Assembly (NCBI RefSeq): GCF_002743255.1
Contig: NZ_PDYY01000001.1
Location: 62,001 to 126,000, forward strand
Direction: 5' to 3'
Source: Sporosarcina sp. P2
Lineage (GTDB): Bacteria > Bacillota > Bacilli > Bacillales_A > Planococcaceae
DNA: 64,000 nucleotides
Made by a program: the position numbers and the translations under genes. Numbering within the stretch: position 1 is the stretch's first letter; each line of letters starts with the position of its first letter. Shown one piece after another: positions 44,463 through 54,480 of this stretch. The notes beneath the pieces were generated by a model, which worked only from the letters and a program-made list of their open reading frames with translations, searched no databases and had not been told where the DNA came from.

Positions 44463-46154
44463 TCAAGAAATTTGATGATCAACAAGCCATTCACCAATGA
44501 AATCCATTATCGATTCAACCGTTCCATCTTCGAACGGTGATCTTAAATGGGCCGTTGTAACGAGTTCCAAAAATGATTTACTTCCGCCCAATTGACACAG
44601 TGCCAAATAATCTGTCCATGCTTCGTCGAAATCATGTAAAGATCGTTGCCAAAATTGAAGCGCACAAATTTGCGCCAAAGCATAATCAATATAATAAAAC
44701 GGCGCTTCATAGATATGACCTTGTCTTTGCCAAAAACCGCCTTGTTCTAAATAGGGATGTCCATCATAATCCCGATTAGGTAAATAAATGGTTTCGATAT
44801 CTTTCCATACCGCTTTACGTTCACTTGGTGTCATGTCAGGATTGTCATAGATGCGTTGCTGAAACTCATCCACCGCAACTCCATAAGGTAAAAACAATAC
44901 ACTTTCAAGTAAGTGTGCATAACGATAACGATCTGCATCGCTTCCAAAAAAGCGATCCATCCAGTACCAAGTGAAAAACTCCATACTCATGGAATGAATT
45001 TCTGCTGCTTCAGTCGTTGGCCAAATGTATTCGGGGATGCCAATTGAACGACTCGAATAGACTTGGAATGCATGGCCTGCTTCATGCGTCAAAACGTCAA
45101 TATCACTTGAAGTTCCATTAAAATTAGAGAAGATGAACGGGGAATCATAATTATCTATAAATGTACAATAGCCGCCAGCTTCTTTGCCTTTTTTCGCCAC
45201 CAAATCCAATAAGTTTTTACGTTTCATATAATCAAAAAAGCGTCCGGTTTCACGCGATAGCTCCTGATACATTTTTTGTCCATTTTCTAAAATCCATTCA
45301 GGAGAACCTTTAGGTTGCGGATTTCCCTCGGGGTAATGCAAAGGTTCATCATAAAACTTCATTTGTGAGATCCCTATTCTCCGACTTTGCATACCACGAA
45401 TCTTCTCAGCCAATGGTACTACATGTGTTCGAATTTGATTTCGGAAGTGTTCCATCATATATGCATCATAGCCAATCCGGTCCATACGTATATATCCTAG
45501 TTCTGTAAAAGTTTTAAATCCGAGTGTTGTAGCGATTTCATGACGCACGGCAACGAGACGATCAAAAATTCTATCGAAATGATCTTCATTTGACGCATAG
45601 AAATCAGCAGTGGCATTCATAGCATCTTTTCTAACCGAGCGATCAAGTGACTCTTTAAATGGTCCAAGTTGTGCCAATGTCAGCGTTTTGCCGTGAAACT
45701 CGATTTGTGCTGAAGCTACGAGGTTCGAGTACTCGGAAACTAATTGGTTTTCTCGTTGTAAAAGAGGCAAGACTTCATCTGAATACGAATGAATGGCATT
45801 CTCCGCAAGCTTAAATAGCTGTGGCCCCCATTTATCTTCTAATTGTGCTCGGAAAGGCGTAGAGATTACAGCTTGGTAATAATCGCTTTGCAAGGCTTGG
45901 AATTGAGGCCCAATCACATCAAAATACTCCCGTTCATCTTGATAAAAGCCATCATTCGTATCAATTGAAGAACGGATATACATGATATTCTCCGCCGTAC
46001 TAAAATCACTCGTCAACATGTTTATATGCTCCATTATTTCAGCTTGATCATCAAATGAGTTTGCTTGCTTAAACTGTTCAAGTGCAGTCTTGAATTCTGT
46101 TTGTAGTTTTTCGATATCCGGGCGTGTATACACATACTCTTCAAAAGTAAGCAT
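44463..46154 (-). CDS. M3 family oligoendopeptidase
   Basis: A 563-residue zinc metallopeptidase of the PepF/M3 family, which splits short peptides in the cytoplasm. The zinc motif HEAGHAF (HExxH) is near residue 360, with the third ligand in TTEAAEIHSMSMEFF. The segment NFNGTSSDIDVLTH precedes it. Start ATG (MLTFEEYVYTRPD) preceded by TAGGAGGAGTGCA on its strand. It is convergent with fhs and divergent from the small acidic gene downstream. Confidence 0.93.
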   Translation of the reverse strand: MLTFEEYVYTRPDIEKLQTEFKTALEQFKQANSFDDQAEIMEHINMLTSDFSTAENIMYIRSSIDTNDGFYQDEREYFDVIGPQFQALQSDYYQAVISTPFRAQLEDKWGPQLFKLAENAIHSYSDEVLPLLQRENQLVSEYSNLVASAQIEFHGKTLTLAQLGPFKESLDRSVRKDAMNATADFYASNEDHFDRIFDRLVAVRHEIATTLGFKTFTELGYIRMDRIGYDAYMMEHFRNQIRTHVVPLAEKIRGMQSRRIGISQMKFYDEPLHYPEGNPQPKGSPEWILENGQKMYQELSRETGRFFDYMKRKNLLDLVAKKGKEAGGYCTFIDNYDSPFIFSNFNGTSSDIDVLTHEAGHAFQVYSSRSIGIPEYIWPTTEAAEIHSMSMEFFTWYWMDRFFGSDADRYRYAHLLESVLFLPYGVAVDEFQQRIYDNPDMTPSERKAVWKDIETIYLPNRDYDGHPYLEQGGFWQRQGHIYEAPFYYIDYALAQICALQFWQRSLHDFDEAWTDYLALCQLGGSKSFLELVTTAHLRSPFEDGTVESIMDFIGEWLVDHQIS

Positions 46155-46249
46155 TGCACTCCTCCTAGTTCGTATAGTGTGACTATCCCTCCATTTTCTA
46201 GCAACGAGTAAAGAAAAGCAAACTATTTATCGAAAGTGACGTTCATAAA

Positions 46250-46279
46250 TTGCCACAATCTTATGAAATGATGTAGGAT
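46250..46279 (+). promoter_or_regulatory. Promoter of the small acidic protein gene
   Basis: TTGCCA (46250-46255), an 18-base spacer and TAGGAT (46274-46279), about 44 bases before the start. Confidence 0.5.
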
Positions 46280-46322
46280 AGAGAGAGTAAACTCTAAGTG
46301 AGCGGGAAGAAGGAGAAATTGA

Positions 46323-46610
46323 ATGCAAATAGTAAATGGTAAAGTACAAGAACTGGTGGATCCAACAGGTATAATCGATGGTCAGCGCTACGAATTTCTT
46401 TTGACAGTTAAGTTAGATGAAGAAGATGAACTGTTTAATGAAGAGGGTACTGGCTTACGTATGCTATATTCTGTGAAGGATGGCGAGCGAAAGATGCTTA
46501 CGTACCAATTTTATGAATTGGCAACGGAAAGCCCATTCGACGTGGAATGGGACGAAGAAGAACAAGCATCAGCAGAGCAATACTGTAATGAACATTTTCC
46601 GGAATTCTAA
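46323..46610 (+). CDS. Small acidic protein, DUF6509-like
   Basis: A 95-residue, strongly acidic protein (VKLDEEDELFNEEGTGLR, then FDVEWDEEEQASAEQY) without membrane helices. It looks like the family I know as DUF6509, found singly in Bacillales, beginning with a VQELVDPTGIIDGQRYEF type segment; I cannot verify the assignment. Function unknown. ATG after GAAGAAGGAGAAATTGA. It precedes the FNR gene by 110 bases. Confidence 0.72.
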   Translation: MQIVNGKVQELVDPTGIIDGQRYEFLLTVKLDEEDELFNEEGTGLRMLYSVKDGERKMLTYQFYELATESPFDVEWDEEEQASAEQYCNEHFPEF

Positions 46611-46720
46611 ATACAAATTAGATGTTATTCTCTTTAGAATAAGGGATAATAGACCAGTGAAACATAAGTGGTACACCCCAATAGCTTATCATTAAAGAAT
46701 TAATTATAGGAGTGTTTTAA

Positions 46721-47704
46721 ATGAATCATGAAATAGTGGATATTACGATTATCGGCGGCGGCCCAACTGGATTGTTTTCTTCGTTCTACGCGGGTATGCG
46801 GGAGATGTCTGTCAAAATTATCGATAGTTTACCACAGCTTGGCGGCCAGTTGATCGAGCTATATCCTGATAAATACATTTATGATGTTGGCGGATTCCCT
46901 AAAGTTTTAGCAAAGGATTTAGTAGCAAACTTAGTGACGCAAGCGCATTATGCAAAACCTGAAATTTGTTTAGGGGAAGCAGCATTGTCCTTCGAAAAGA
47001 AGGATGATCACTTTGTTTTAACGACAGACAAAGGACAACATTTGACACGGACCATATTATTGACCGCAGGAATTGGGGCTTTTCAACCACGTAAAATCGG
47101 TTTGAAAGAAGAACCAACTTTTGAAGGCAAAACATTGCATTACGGTATTAAAGATTTGTCTATGTTTAAAGATCAAAATATCTGTGTGTGCGGCGGGGGA
47201 GACTCTGCACTCGATTGGGCATTGATGCTTGAAGATATCGCAAGTGAGGTAACACTAGTTCACCGTAGAGAACGTTTTACTGCGCATGAAACAAGTGTCA
47301 ATCAACTAAACGAATCTAGTGTGAATGTTTTAACATCACACGCTATAAGTGAGTTACATGGCGATGGAGACACGTTGGATAAAGTCATTCTAAAGGAAAA
47401 AGACGGTAGCGTGAAAGAACTCACATTCGATCATGTTGTAGTCAATTACGGCAATATTTCTTCACTTGGCCCATTGAAAGACTGGGGTTTAGAAATGGAT
47501 CGTAATTCTATTAAAGTGAACTCTCGCATGGAGACGAATATCGAAGGCATTTATGCTGCTGGTGACGTCACAACATACGATGGCAAAGTGAAATTGATTG
47601 CGGTAGGTATGGGTGAAGCACCAGTTGCAATCAGCCACGCGAAAGCATTCATAGATCCAAAAGCAAAAGTACAACCGTTGCACAGTACGAGCGTATTCGG
47701 TTAA
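46721..47704 (+). CDS. Ferredoxin-NADP reductase, thioredoxin-reductase-like (YumC type)
   Basis: A 327-residue FAD enzyme that moves electrons between NADPH and ferredoxin or flavodoxin. FAD motif TIIGGGPTGLFSSFYAGM, LGGQLIELYPDKYIYDVGG, NADPH motif CVCGGGDSALDWALML, and the C-terminal FAD segment IYAAGDVTTYDGK. There is no CxxC redox pair as in thioredoxin reductases, which fits FNR. ATG after ATAGGAGTGTTTTA. It stands alone. Confidence 0.92.
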   Translation: MNHEIVDITIIGGGPTGLFSSFYAGMREMSVKIIDSLPQLGGQLIELYPDKYIYDVGGFPKVLAKDLVANLVTQAHYAKPEICLGEAALSFEKKDDHFVLTTDKGQHLTRTILLTAGIGAFQPRKIGLKEEPTFEGKTLHYGIKDLSMFKDQNICVCGGGDSALDWALMLEDIASEVTLVHRRERFTAHETSVNQLNESSVNVLTSHAISELHGDGDTLDKVILKEKDGSVKELTFDHVVVNYGNISSLGPLKDWGLEMDRNSIKVNSRMETNIEGIYAAGDVTTYDGKVKLIAVGMGEAPVAISHAKAFIDPKAKVQPLHSTSVFG

Positions 47705-47770
47705 TAAAATAGTCTGCGCCTTGTATGGAAAGTTTTTCACTGTACAAGATGTTTTTTATGCCAGTAATAT

Positions 47771-47808
47771 AAAAGGCTATCCTGAGAATTTCTCGGGATA
47801 GCCTTTTA
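47771..47808. terminator. Bidirectional terminator between FNR and MDR genes
   Basis: AAAAGGCTATCC (47771-47782) pairs with GGATAGCCTTTT (ending about 47807); both strands have a T run. It serves convergent genes. Confidence 0.85.
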
Positions 47809-47822
47809 TCATTGCGACCTGG

Positions 47823-48851
47823 TTAGTGTTTCGTTGTTTTATAATCAGCGACCTTGACCAGTTGTTTACCTACATTGCTTCCATCGAATAAACCTAGAAA
47901 CGCATCTGGAATATTGTCGAAGCCTTCAACGATGGTTTCTTCATACTTCAGCTTGCCTTCTGATAGCCATTTACTTAAATCAGCTGATGCAGTAGCGAAG
48001 TCTGCTGCATAATCTCCTACGGTAAAGCCTTTCATCAAAGCGCTTGTTTTGATCATCATAGTTTGAAGACGCGGACCGATGTCTTGTTGTTCTTTATTGT
48101 AAGACGAAATAGCACCGCATAGTGCAATTCGCGCATGTTTATTTAGTAATGTAAAGACTGCATCTGTCACATCGCCACCGACATTGTCAAAATAGACATC
48201 CACACCGTCAGTTGCAGCTTTAGCCAAGTCTTCTTTAAAGCTATCCAGTTTATAATTGACTGCCTCATCAAAGCCGAGCTCATTTTTTAAGTACTCGATC
48301 TTTTCTTGTGAACCTGCAATTCCTATCACTTTGGCACCTTTCATTTTGGCGATTTGGCCTACTGCCGAACCGACTGCGCCAGCGGCACCAGAAACGACGA
48401 CTGTTTCACCTGGTTGTGGTTTACCGATATCAAGTAACCCGAAGTATGCAGTGAGACCTGTCATGCCAAGGATCCCTAAATGTGTAGAAATGGGGGCAAT
48501 GTTGGGATCGATTTTACGAACTTCTTTCTCGGAAGCGGCCGTATATTCTGCCCAATTCAAGTTACCCACAACAACATCTCCAGCTTTAAATAAATTAGAA
48601 GTAGATTTCGTGACTTCGCCAACGACGCCACCGGCAATCACTTCATCCAACTTAAATGGGGGGATATATGATTTCGCATCTATCATTCTTCCTCGCATGT
48701 ATGGGTCAACTGATACATATAGCGAACGAACTAGAACTTCATGATCTTTTAGTTGAGGCATAGGCTTTTCCACAAAATGGAAAGTGTCCATAGTAGGCAA
48801 GCCTTTCGGTCTGTTAGCTAAATGAATTTCTCTTTGCATCTCTAGTGTCAT
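47823..48851 (-). CDS. NADP-dependent MDR oxidoreductase, leukotriene B4 dehydrogenase-like
   Basis: 342 residues from the ATG at 48851, after CAGGAGGAATTACT; a longer frame exists to 48878 without a site. Resembles B. subtilis YfmJ and the prostaglandin reductase branch: FHFVEKPMPQLKDHEVLVR, SVDPYMRGRM, VVSGAAGAVGSAVGQIAKM at the NADP site, and YFDNVGGDVTDAV. It probably reduces alpha,beta-unsaturated carbonyls with NADPH. No zinc ligands. Single gene. Confidence 0.87.
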   Translation of the reverse strand: MTLEMQREIHLANRPKGLPTMDTFHFVEKPMPQLKDHEVLVRSLYVSVDPYMRGRMIDAKSYIPPFKLDEVIAGGVVGEVTKSTSNLFKAGDVVVGNLNWAEYTAASEKEVRKIDPNIAPISTHLGILGMTGLTAYFGLLDIGKPQPGETVVVSGAAGAVGSAVGQIAKMKGAKVIGIAGSQEKIEYLKNELGFDEAVNYKLDSFKEDLAKAATDGVDVYFDNVGGDVTDAVFTLLNKHARIALCGAISSYNKEQQDIGPRLQTMMIKTSALMKGFTVGDYAADFATASADLSKWLSEGKLKYEETIVEGFDNIPDAFLGLFDGSNVGKQLVKVADYKTTKH

Positions 48852-49130
48852 AGTAATTCCTCCTGTTTTCATGTACATTTCAACTGTTAAACTAACTAAA
48901 AGTAAGCTTAAGTTTAAGGGTACTAGGATGTAGTACTGATGTCAATCAATTGCACTGAGAAGAAAACTTCAACCTTCTATATAGCAACAGATCAAGTTTT
49001 TTCATTTGAATATATCACCAAATATATAGAACAATTATCGATTTGAGTGGACATTTTCTTGACGTCAAAGTAGAGTAGAGACGTAGACTTTCTGAAAAAT
49101 TAATGAACTAGTCGTAAAGGAGCTAACCAG

Positions 49131-49835
49131 ATGAAAAAGGTTTTGGTTGTGGAAGATGAACAATCGATAGCTACTCTTTTGCAATACAACTTGGAGCAGG
49201 CAGGGTACACCGTTTGCATAGCACGAGATGGCAATACAGCAATTTCTATGACGCTTTCCGAAGAACCAGATTTATTGTTGCTCGATATTATGCTACCTGG
49301 CATGGATGGCATGGACGTATGCAAGAAACTTCGTCAGGAAAAAATTCATACACCTATTTTAATGTTGACGGCGAAGGGCGATGAATTTGATAAAGTGCTT
49401 GGGCTCGAACTTGGAGCAGATGACTACCTAACAAAACCATTTAGTCCACGAGAGGTGCTAGCGCGTGTGAAAGCCATCTTGCGCAGAATTGAGTTACAGA
49501 ATTCTACACAAGAAAAAGAACTGGGAACGGAACTAAGTCATGGACGTTTACTAGTTTATCCAGATCGAATTGAAGCCTTTTTGGATGGAAGCCCTTTAGA
49601 ATTGACTCCAAAAGAATTTGAACTACTTTTATACTTAATGCGACATTCAGGTAAAGTACTACACCGTGAGCAGTTGCTAAATGCGATATGGAATTATGAC
49701 TACACTGGAGATTCTCGTATCGTAGATGTTCATATTAGTCACCTTAGGGAGAAAATTGAACGAGATACAAAAAGTCCGGTCTATATTAAGACTGTCAGAG
49801 GATTTGGTTATAAATTTGAAGAAGAGATAAACTGA
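49131..49835 (+). CDS. PhoP-like OmpR response regulator adjacent to pst
   Basis: A 234-residue OmpR-family regulator: receiver with VEDEQS, Asp52 (LLDIMLPGMDG), MLTAKGDEFDKVLGLELG and KPFSPRE; winged helix with LTPKEFELLLYLMRH and SRIVDVHISHLREK. The receiver is nearer to B. subtilis PhoP in several segments than the phoP at 22.3 kb. No kinase gene lies next to it; pstS follows after 210 bases. It may accept phosphate from PhoR or from a kinase elsewhere. ATG after AAAGGAGCTAACCAG. A terminator follows. Confidence 0.88.
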   Translation: MKKVLVVEDEQSIATLLQYNLEQAGYTVCIARDGNTAISMTLSEEPDLLLLDIMLPGMDGMDVCKKLRQEKIHTPILMLTAKGDEFDKVLGLELGADDYLTKPFSPREVLARVKAILRRIELQNSTQEKELGTELSHGRLLVYPDRIEAFLDGSPLELTPKEFELLLYLMRHSGKVLHREQLLNAIWNYDYTGDSRIVDVHISHLREKIERDTKSPVYIKTVRGFGYKFEEEIN

Positions 49836-49852
49836 ATATTTTAGATACATAC

Positions 49853-49899
49853 GAAGGCTGAAGACGAATCCATACAGGGTTGTGTCTTTGGCTTTTTAT
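49853..49899 (+). terminator. Terminator of the second PhoP-like gene
   Basis: AAGGCTGAAGACGAA pairs imperfectly with TTGTGTCTTTGGCTTTTT; five T follow. Confidence 0.65.
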
Positions 49900-49925
49900 A
49901 TTACAGAGATCCAGGGAATGATCTT

Positions 49926-49955
49926 TCTACACACAACCTTTACACAACCTTTACG
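49926..49955 (+). promoter_or_regulatory. Pho-box-like direct repeats before pstS
   Basis: TCTACA (49926), TTTACA (49939) and TTTACG (49950) lie 13 and 11 bases apart; the last two have the 11-base period of Bacillus PhoP boxes (TTAACA-like). A possible -10, TATAGT, is at 49987-49992. Confidence 0.55.
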
Positions 49956-50045
49956 TTTCATCCATCAGCCTTTAATATTCATTGTTTATAGTAAAGAAGC
50001 AGTAGAAAGTCACTACTAAAACGAAATATCTTAGGGGGCGCAGTG

Positions 50046-50942
50046 ATGAGGAAACGAAACCAAATAACCGTATTGGTATTTGTTTTACTTTGTACGTGGG
50101 TGATCGCAGCTTGTAGTAGTCCAAAAGCAAGTAATAGTGAAAAGGAAGAAGCCAAACAACAAACTGAACCCATCACGGCAGTTGGGTCCAGTGCACTACA
50201 ACCTTTAGTTGAAGCTGCAGCACAGCAGTTTGCGTTAAAAAATCCAGGTTCGGTTATAAATGTCCAAGGTGGAGGAAGCGGTACCGGGTTAAGTAAAATT
50301 AGCGAAGGGGCAGTAGATATTGGAAACTCAGATATATTCGCGGAAGAAAAAGAAGGCGTGGACGCGGGTAGCTTAGTCGACCATAAAGTTGCGGTTGTTG
50401 GAATGGGTCCAGTAAGTCATCCAGAAACGGGTGTAGAAGATGTGACGACTGAAGAATTGGTTGGAATCTTTACAGGAGAAATCACAAACTGGAAAGAACT
50501 TGGTGGAATGGATCAAGAAATAATGGTGATTAACCGTGCAAAAGGATCCGGAACACGCGCTACTTTTGAAGCATTAGTATTGCAAGGAAAACAACCACTC
50601 GAGGCACAAGAACAAGATTCTTCGGGTACGGTACGAAAAATTGTCAGTGAAACGCCGGGAGCAATCAGCTACTTAGCATTTTCTTACTTCGATGAAACGA
50701 CTACAGCTCTACGGGTTAATGGCGTGACGCCAAACCAAGAAAATGTTGAATCAAACAAATGGGAAATTTGGGCTTACCAGCATATGTATACAAATGGAGA
50801 AGCAAAGGGTCTCGCAAAAGACTTGATCGATTATATACTTTCCGATGATGTACAGGAAACTATACTTCCCGAAATGGACTACTTACCGGTAACGGGGATG
50901 CAAGTAGAGCGAGATGCGGAAGGAACTGTTACGAAAAAATGA
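50046..50942 (+). CDS. pstS: Phosphate ABC transporter substrate-binding lipoprotein PstS
   Basis: 298 residues. Signal peptide with lipobox VIAACSS (cysteine near residue 22), so it is a membrane-tethered lipoprotein. Phosphate-binding parts are typical: AVGSSALQPLVEAAAQQF, NVQGGGSGTGLSKISEG, NRAKGSGTRATFE and PGAISYLAFSYF. First gene of a five-gene pst operon. Start at the ATG at 50046 after TTAGGGGGCGCA; an in-frame GTG is directly before it. Pho-box-like repeats lie upstream. Confidence 0.95.
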   Translation: MRKRNQITVLVFVLLCTWVIAACSSPKASNSEKEEAKQQTEPITAVGSSALQPLVEAAAQQFALKNPGSVINVQGGGSGTGLSKISEGAVDIGNSDIFAEEKEGVDAGSLVDHKVAVVGMGPVSHPETGVEDVTTEELVGIFTGEITNWKELGGMDQEIMVINRAKGSGTRATFEALVLQGKQPLEAQEQDSSGTVRKIVSETPGAISYLAFSYFDETTTALRVNGVTPNQENVESNKWEIWAYQHMYTNGEAKGLAKDLIDYILSDDVQETILPEMDYLPVTGMQVERDAEGTVTKK

Positions 50943-50982
50943 TAGAAACGTGTAAATTCCTCCTATCTCGAAAGGAGCGTAC

Positions 50983-51915
50983 ATGATGGCGAAGACAATC
51001 AAAGAGATAGAACATCCATTGTACAGAAAAAGTAGTAAAATGCGTACAGAGCGATTCGGAAAATCGCTTACTTTCATCGCAGTGGTCTTGACTGCAGCCA
51101 TCACTGCAGCCATTCTATTTCTAGTTTTTTCAAAAGGTTTATCTACATTCATTATGAATGATGGTAGTGTGAAAGACTTTTTTACAGGTACGACGTGGAA
51201 CCCAGCGGAAGTAAATTCCCTAGGCAAACCTATTATCGGGGCCTTGCCATTTATAGTAGGTTCATTGGCGATTACAGGAATATCCGCTTTAATTGCTGGA
51301 CCACTTGCGATTGGCGCAGCCATTTTCATGAGCGAGATTGCGCCAAATGCAGGTAAGAGAATCATGCAGCCTGTGATCGAGTTGTTAGTAGGTATTCCTT
51401 CAGTTGTTTATGGATTTATTGGATTAAGTGTCGTCGTACCTTTTTTACGCGATCTATTTCCAGGTAGCGGATTTGGTATCGCAGCGGGGACTATTGTGTT
51501 ATCTGTCATGATTTTACCGACAGTCACGAGTTTAGCACTAGACGCTATTCAGTCAGTTCCACGTTCATTGCGTGAAGCATCGCTGGCGCTAGGTTCAACC
51601 AGATGGCAAATGATTTGTAAAGTTGTGTTGAAAACTGCGAAACCTGGCCTACTGATGGCTATCATTTTCGGAATGGCGCGAGCATTTGGTGAAGCTCTAG
51701 CAGTTCAGATGGTTATTGGGAATGCGTCTGTCATTCCACATTCATTATTTGAACCAGCCTCCACGATTACTAGTATTTTAACAATGGGCATGGGATATAC
51801 AGTGATGGGACAAGTGGAAAATAATGCGCTCTGGTCACTCGCGCTTATACTTTTACTGATGTCGCTATTCTTCACGATTATAGTACGAATGATTGGAAAG
51901 GGGAAAAGTACGTAA
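50983..51915 (+). CDS. pstC: Phosphate ABC transporter permease PstC
   Basis: 310 residues with about six membrane helices (the first at about 22-46, LTFIAVVLTAAITAAILF) and the conserved permease loop SLREASLALGSTRWQM (EAA motif). PstC and PstA form the membrane channel. Overlaps pstA by one base. Start at one of two adjacent ATGs after GAAAGGAGCGTAC. Confidence 0.94.
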   Translation: MMAKTIKEIEHPLYRKSSKMRTERFGKSLTFIAVVLTAAITAAILFLVFSKGLSTFIMNDGSVKDFFTGTTWNPAEVNSLGKPIIGALPFIVGSLAITGISALIAGPLAIGAAIFMSEIAPNAGKRIMQPVIELLVGIPSVVYGFIGLSVVVPFLRDLFPGSGFGIAAGTIVLSVMILPTVTSLALDAIQSVPRSLREASLALGSTRWQMICKVVLKTAKPGLLMAIIFGMARAFGEALAVQMVIGNASVIPHSLFEPASTITSILTMGMGYTVMGQVENNALWSLALILLLMSLFFTIIVRMIGKGKST

Positions 51916-52799
51916 TGTCAGCTAAAAGTACAGATCGGCTCGCTACGGCTGGGCTATACGTCATTGTAGGCATCATCATTACAGTTTTGGCAGGCTTGCT
52001 TGGATTTGTCTTTGTAAAAGGTATTCCTCAGCTGAGCTGGCAATTCATTACGACACCTCCTCAGATTTTCAAAGAGGGTGGCGGAGTGGGACCTCAATTA
52101 TTTAACTCCTTTTATTTACTCGTTTTGACACTGATGATTGCAGTGCCGATTGCGATTGGTGCAGGGATTTATTTAGCTGAGTATGCGAGGGACCACTGGA
52201 TCATTCGTTGTATTCGCGTACTGATTGAAGTGCTATCTTCATTACCATCTATAGTAGTAGGATTATTCGGATTCCTCTTTTTCGTTTTGTATATGGGCTG
52301 GGGTTTTTCGATTTTATCCGGTGCCTTTGCACTTTCACTATTCAATCTCCCTTTGCTCGTACGAGTTGTAGAACAATCTATTCGTAACATACCGAAATCA
52401 CAACGCGAAGCTGGATGGGCGCTTGGTTTTTCAAAATGGGAAACGATTACGACCATCATACTTCCAGCAGCACTTCCTGGCATCGTGACGGGTGTCATAT
52501 TAGCATCAGGAAGAGTATTCGGTGAGGCGGCTGCTTTGATTTACACAGCAGGAATGAGCACACCGATTATAGATTTCACCAATTGGAATCCGTTGTCCCC
52601 AACATCTCCTTTAAATCCATTTAGGCCGGCTGAAACATTGGCCGTTCACATTTGGAAAATTAACGGTGAAGGTATTATGCCAGACGCAGCAGCAATCTCT
52701 GACGGAGCAGCGGCATTATTGATCATCTCGATTTTATTCTTTAATTTCACATCACGCTTTATCGGGAACTTGATGTTTAAAAAAATGGGTGCCAATTAA
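51915..52799 (+). CDS. pstA: Phosphate ABC transporter permease PstA
   Basis: 294 residues, about six membrane helices (first LYVIVGIIITVLAGLLGFVF), with the EAA loop SQREAGWALGFSKWETI and the typical PstA start. Coupled to pstC by TAATG overlap. It follows PstC order as in B. subtilis. Confidence 0.94.
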   Translation: MSAKSTDRLATAGLYVIVGIIITVLAGLLGFVFVKGIPQLSWQFITTPPQIFKEGGGVGPQLFNSFYLLVLTLMIAVPIAIGAGIYLAEYARDHWIIRCIRVLIEVLSSLPSIVVGLFGFLFFVLYMGWGFSILSGAFALSLFNLPLLVRVVEQSIRNIPKSQREAGWALGFSKWETITTIILPAALPGIVTGVILASGRVFGEAAALIYTAGMSTPIIDFTNWNPLSPTSPLNPFRPAETLAVHIWKINGEGIMPDAAAISDGAAALLIISILFFNFTSRFIGNLMFKKMGAN

Positions 52800-52811
52800 A
52801 GGAGGATATGT

Positions 52812-53642
52812 ATGCAATCGGTCGCTTTACAGCCCGTCAAAATGAAAACGAATAGAGTTAAATTAGTGGACAGTCCTGATTTCCACCGCAGTTCAGTGTT
52901 GCAAACTACCGATTTATCAGTATATTATGGTGGACATTGTGCTGTTAATGAAGTCAGTCTATCATTCCCAAAACAATCCGTTACGGCATTGATCGGTCCG
53001 TCGGGATGTGGGAAATCAACTTTCCTGCGTTCTATTAATCGCATGAATGATGACACAGACTCATGTCGTACGGAAGGAAAAATTTATTATGAAGGAGTAG
53101 ACTTGCATTCACCCAATGTGAATTTACATGAAATACGCAAACAGATTGGAATGGTATTTCAAAGACCTGTTCCGTTTGCCAAATCTATTTTTAAGAATGT
53201 TGCAGCTGGACCTATGCGCTACGGAGTGAAGGACAAGCGAGAATTACAAGGAATTGTAGAAGAAAATCTAAAAAAAGCAGCACTGTGGGAAGAAGTGAAA
53301 GATCAACTACATACATCCGCTTTACGCCTTTCAGGTGGGCAACAACAACGACTTTGTATTGCCAGAGCACTTGCAATGCAACCGAGCGTTTTATTACTAG
53401 ATGAACCTGCATCTGCACTTGATCCCGTGTCGACCGCAAAAATCGAAGAACTGATATCACAATTAAAAAAAGATTATACGATCGTGATCGTCACACATAA
53501 TATGCAACAAGCGGCACGTGTTTCGGATGAAGTGGCGTATTTTTATATGGGGCGTGTCATTGAGCATGGATCCACTGAACAGATTTTTACTAATCCAATT
53601 CATGAACAAACGGCACATTATATAAATGGACACATTGGATAG
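52812..53642 (+). CDS. pstB: Phosphate ABC transporter ATPase PstB (first copy)
   Basis: 276 residues, with about 30 residues before the ABC core (core starts [12 protein letters not shown]). Walker [11 protein letters not shown]-loop [14 protein letters not shown], signature LSGGQQQR, Walker [16 protein letters not shown] 7 bases after GGAGG. Two PstB genes also occur in B. subtilis (pstBA and pstBB). Confidence 0.94.
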   Translation: MQSVALQPVKMKTNRVKLVDSPDFHRSSVLQTTDLSVYYGGHCAVNEVSLSFPKQSVTALIGPSGCGKSTFLRSINRMNDDTDSCRTEGKIYYEGVDLHSPNVNLHEIRKQIGMVFQRPVPFAKSIFKNVAAGPMRYGVKDKRELQGIVEENLKKAALWEEVKDQLHTSALRLSGGQQQRLCIARALAMQPSVLLLDEPASALDPVSTAKIEELISQLKKDYTIVIVTHNMQQAARVSDEVAYFYMGRVIEHGSTEQIFTNPIHEQTAHYINGHIG

Positions 53643-53653
53643 GGGAGATTGAA

Positions 53654-54430
53654 ATGAATGTAGTGGAAACTATCGAACGATCAGTCATCCAAACAGAAAA
53701 TCTACAATTTTATTATGGTACTCACCATGCATTAAAAAATATCAATCTGAAGTTTGAAGAGAAGAAAATTACGGCACTTATCGGACCATCGGGATGTGGG
53801 AAATCAACTTTTTTGCGGACAATGAACCGTATGAATGATCTGATTCCCGGAGTGAGGACAGAAGGGGCAATTTGGATTGGTAATGAAAATATAACGGAAC
53901 CATCTATTGATCCAGTGGAATTGCGAAAAAAAGTAGGAATGGTATTTCAACATGCGTCGGTCTTTCCGTTCTCAATTTATGAAAACATTGCATATGGACC
54001 CCGTACTCATGGAGAAAGGAATAAAAAAGTATTGGATGAGATCGTAGAAGAGAATCTGCGCGCCGCTGCTTTATGGGATGAAGTAAAAGATCACTTGGAT
54101 CATCCCGCTACAGGTCTTTCGGGCGGACAACAGCAACGGTTAACGATTGCACGAACATTAGCGACCAAGCCAGAGATTTTATTAATGGATGAACCTACTT
54201 CAGCTCTTGATCCAATCTCTACCGCCAAAGTAGAAGACTTGATCCGAACATTAAAAGAGCGCTATACGATCATTATCGTAACGCATAATATGCAACAAGC
54301 TGCGCGAATATCCGATTTCACAGCTTTCTTCCTAAATGGAGAAGTAAAAGAGTATGGACAGACAGCCACATTATTTAGCAACCCTTTATTTTCCGAAACG
54401 AAAGATTATATAGCAGGAAAGTTTGGTTGA
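53654..54430 (+). CDS. pstB: Phosphate ABC transporter ATPase PstB (second copy)
   Basis: 258 residues, all ABC hallmarks: Walker [28 protein letters not shown], signature LSGGQQQR, Walker [13 protein letters not shown] and the H-loop [10 protein letters not shown]. The Q-loop differs from the first copy (HASVFPFS in place of RPVPFAKS). It may form a heterodimer with the first. No phoU follows; a hairpin and the opposing trhO gene do. Confidence 0.94.
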   Translation: MNVVETIERSVIQTENLQFYYGTHHALKNINLKFEEKKITALIGPSGCGKSTFLRTMNRMNDLIPGVRTEGAIWIGNENITEPSIDPVELRKKVGMVFQHASVFPFSIYENIAYGPRTHGERNKKVLDEIVEENLRAAALWDEVKDHLDHPATGLSGGQQQRLTIARTLATKPEILLMDEPTSALDPISTAKVEDLIRTLKERYTIIIVTHNMQQAARISDFTAFFLNGEVKEYGQTATLFSNPLFSETKDYIAGKFG

Positions 54431-54480
54431 ATTCAGGAAGAAAATACATGAATGTAGGTAACTCATTACATATTAAAGCA

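Noticed and set aside
48256..48744. 162-residue plus-strand frame across the MDR gene
   Set aside because: Antisense shadow of the conserved MDR coding region.
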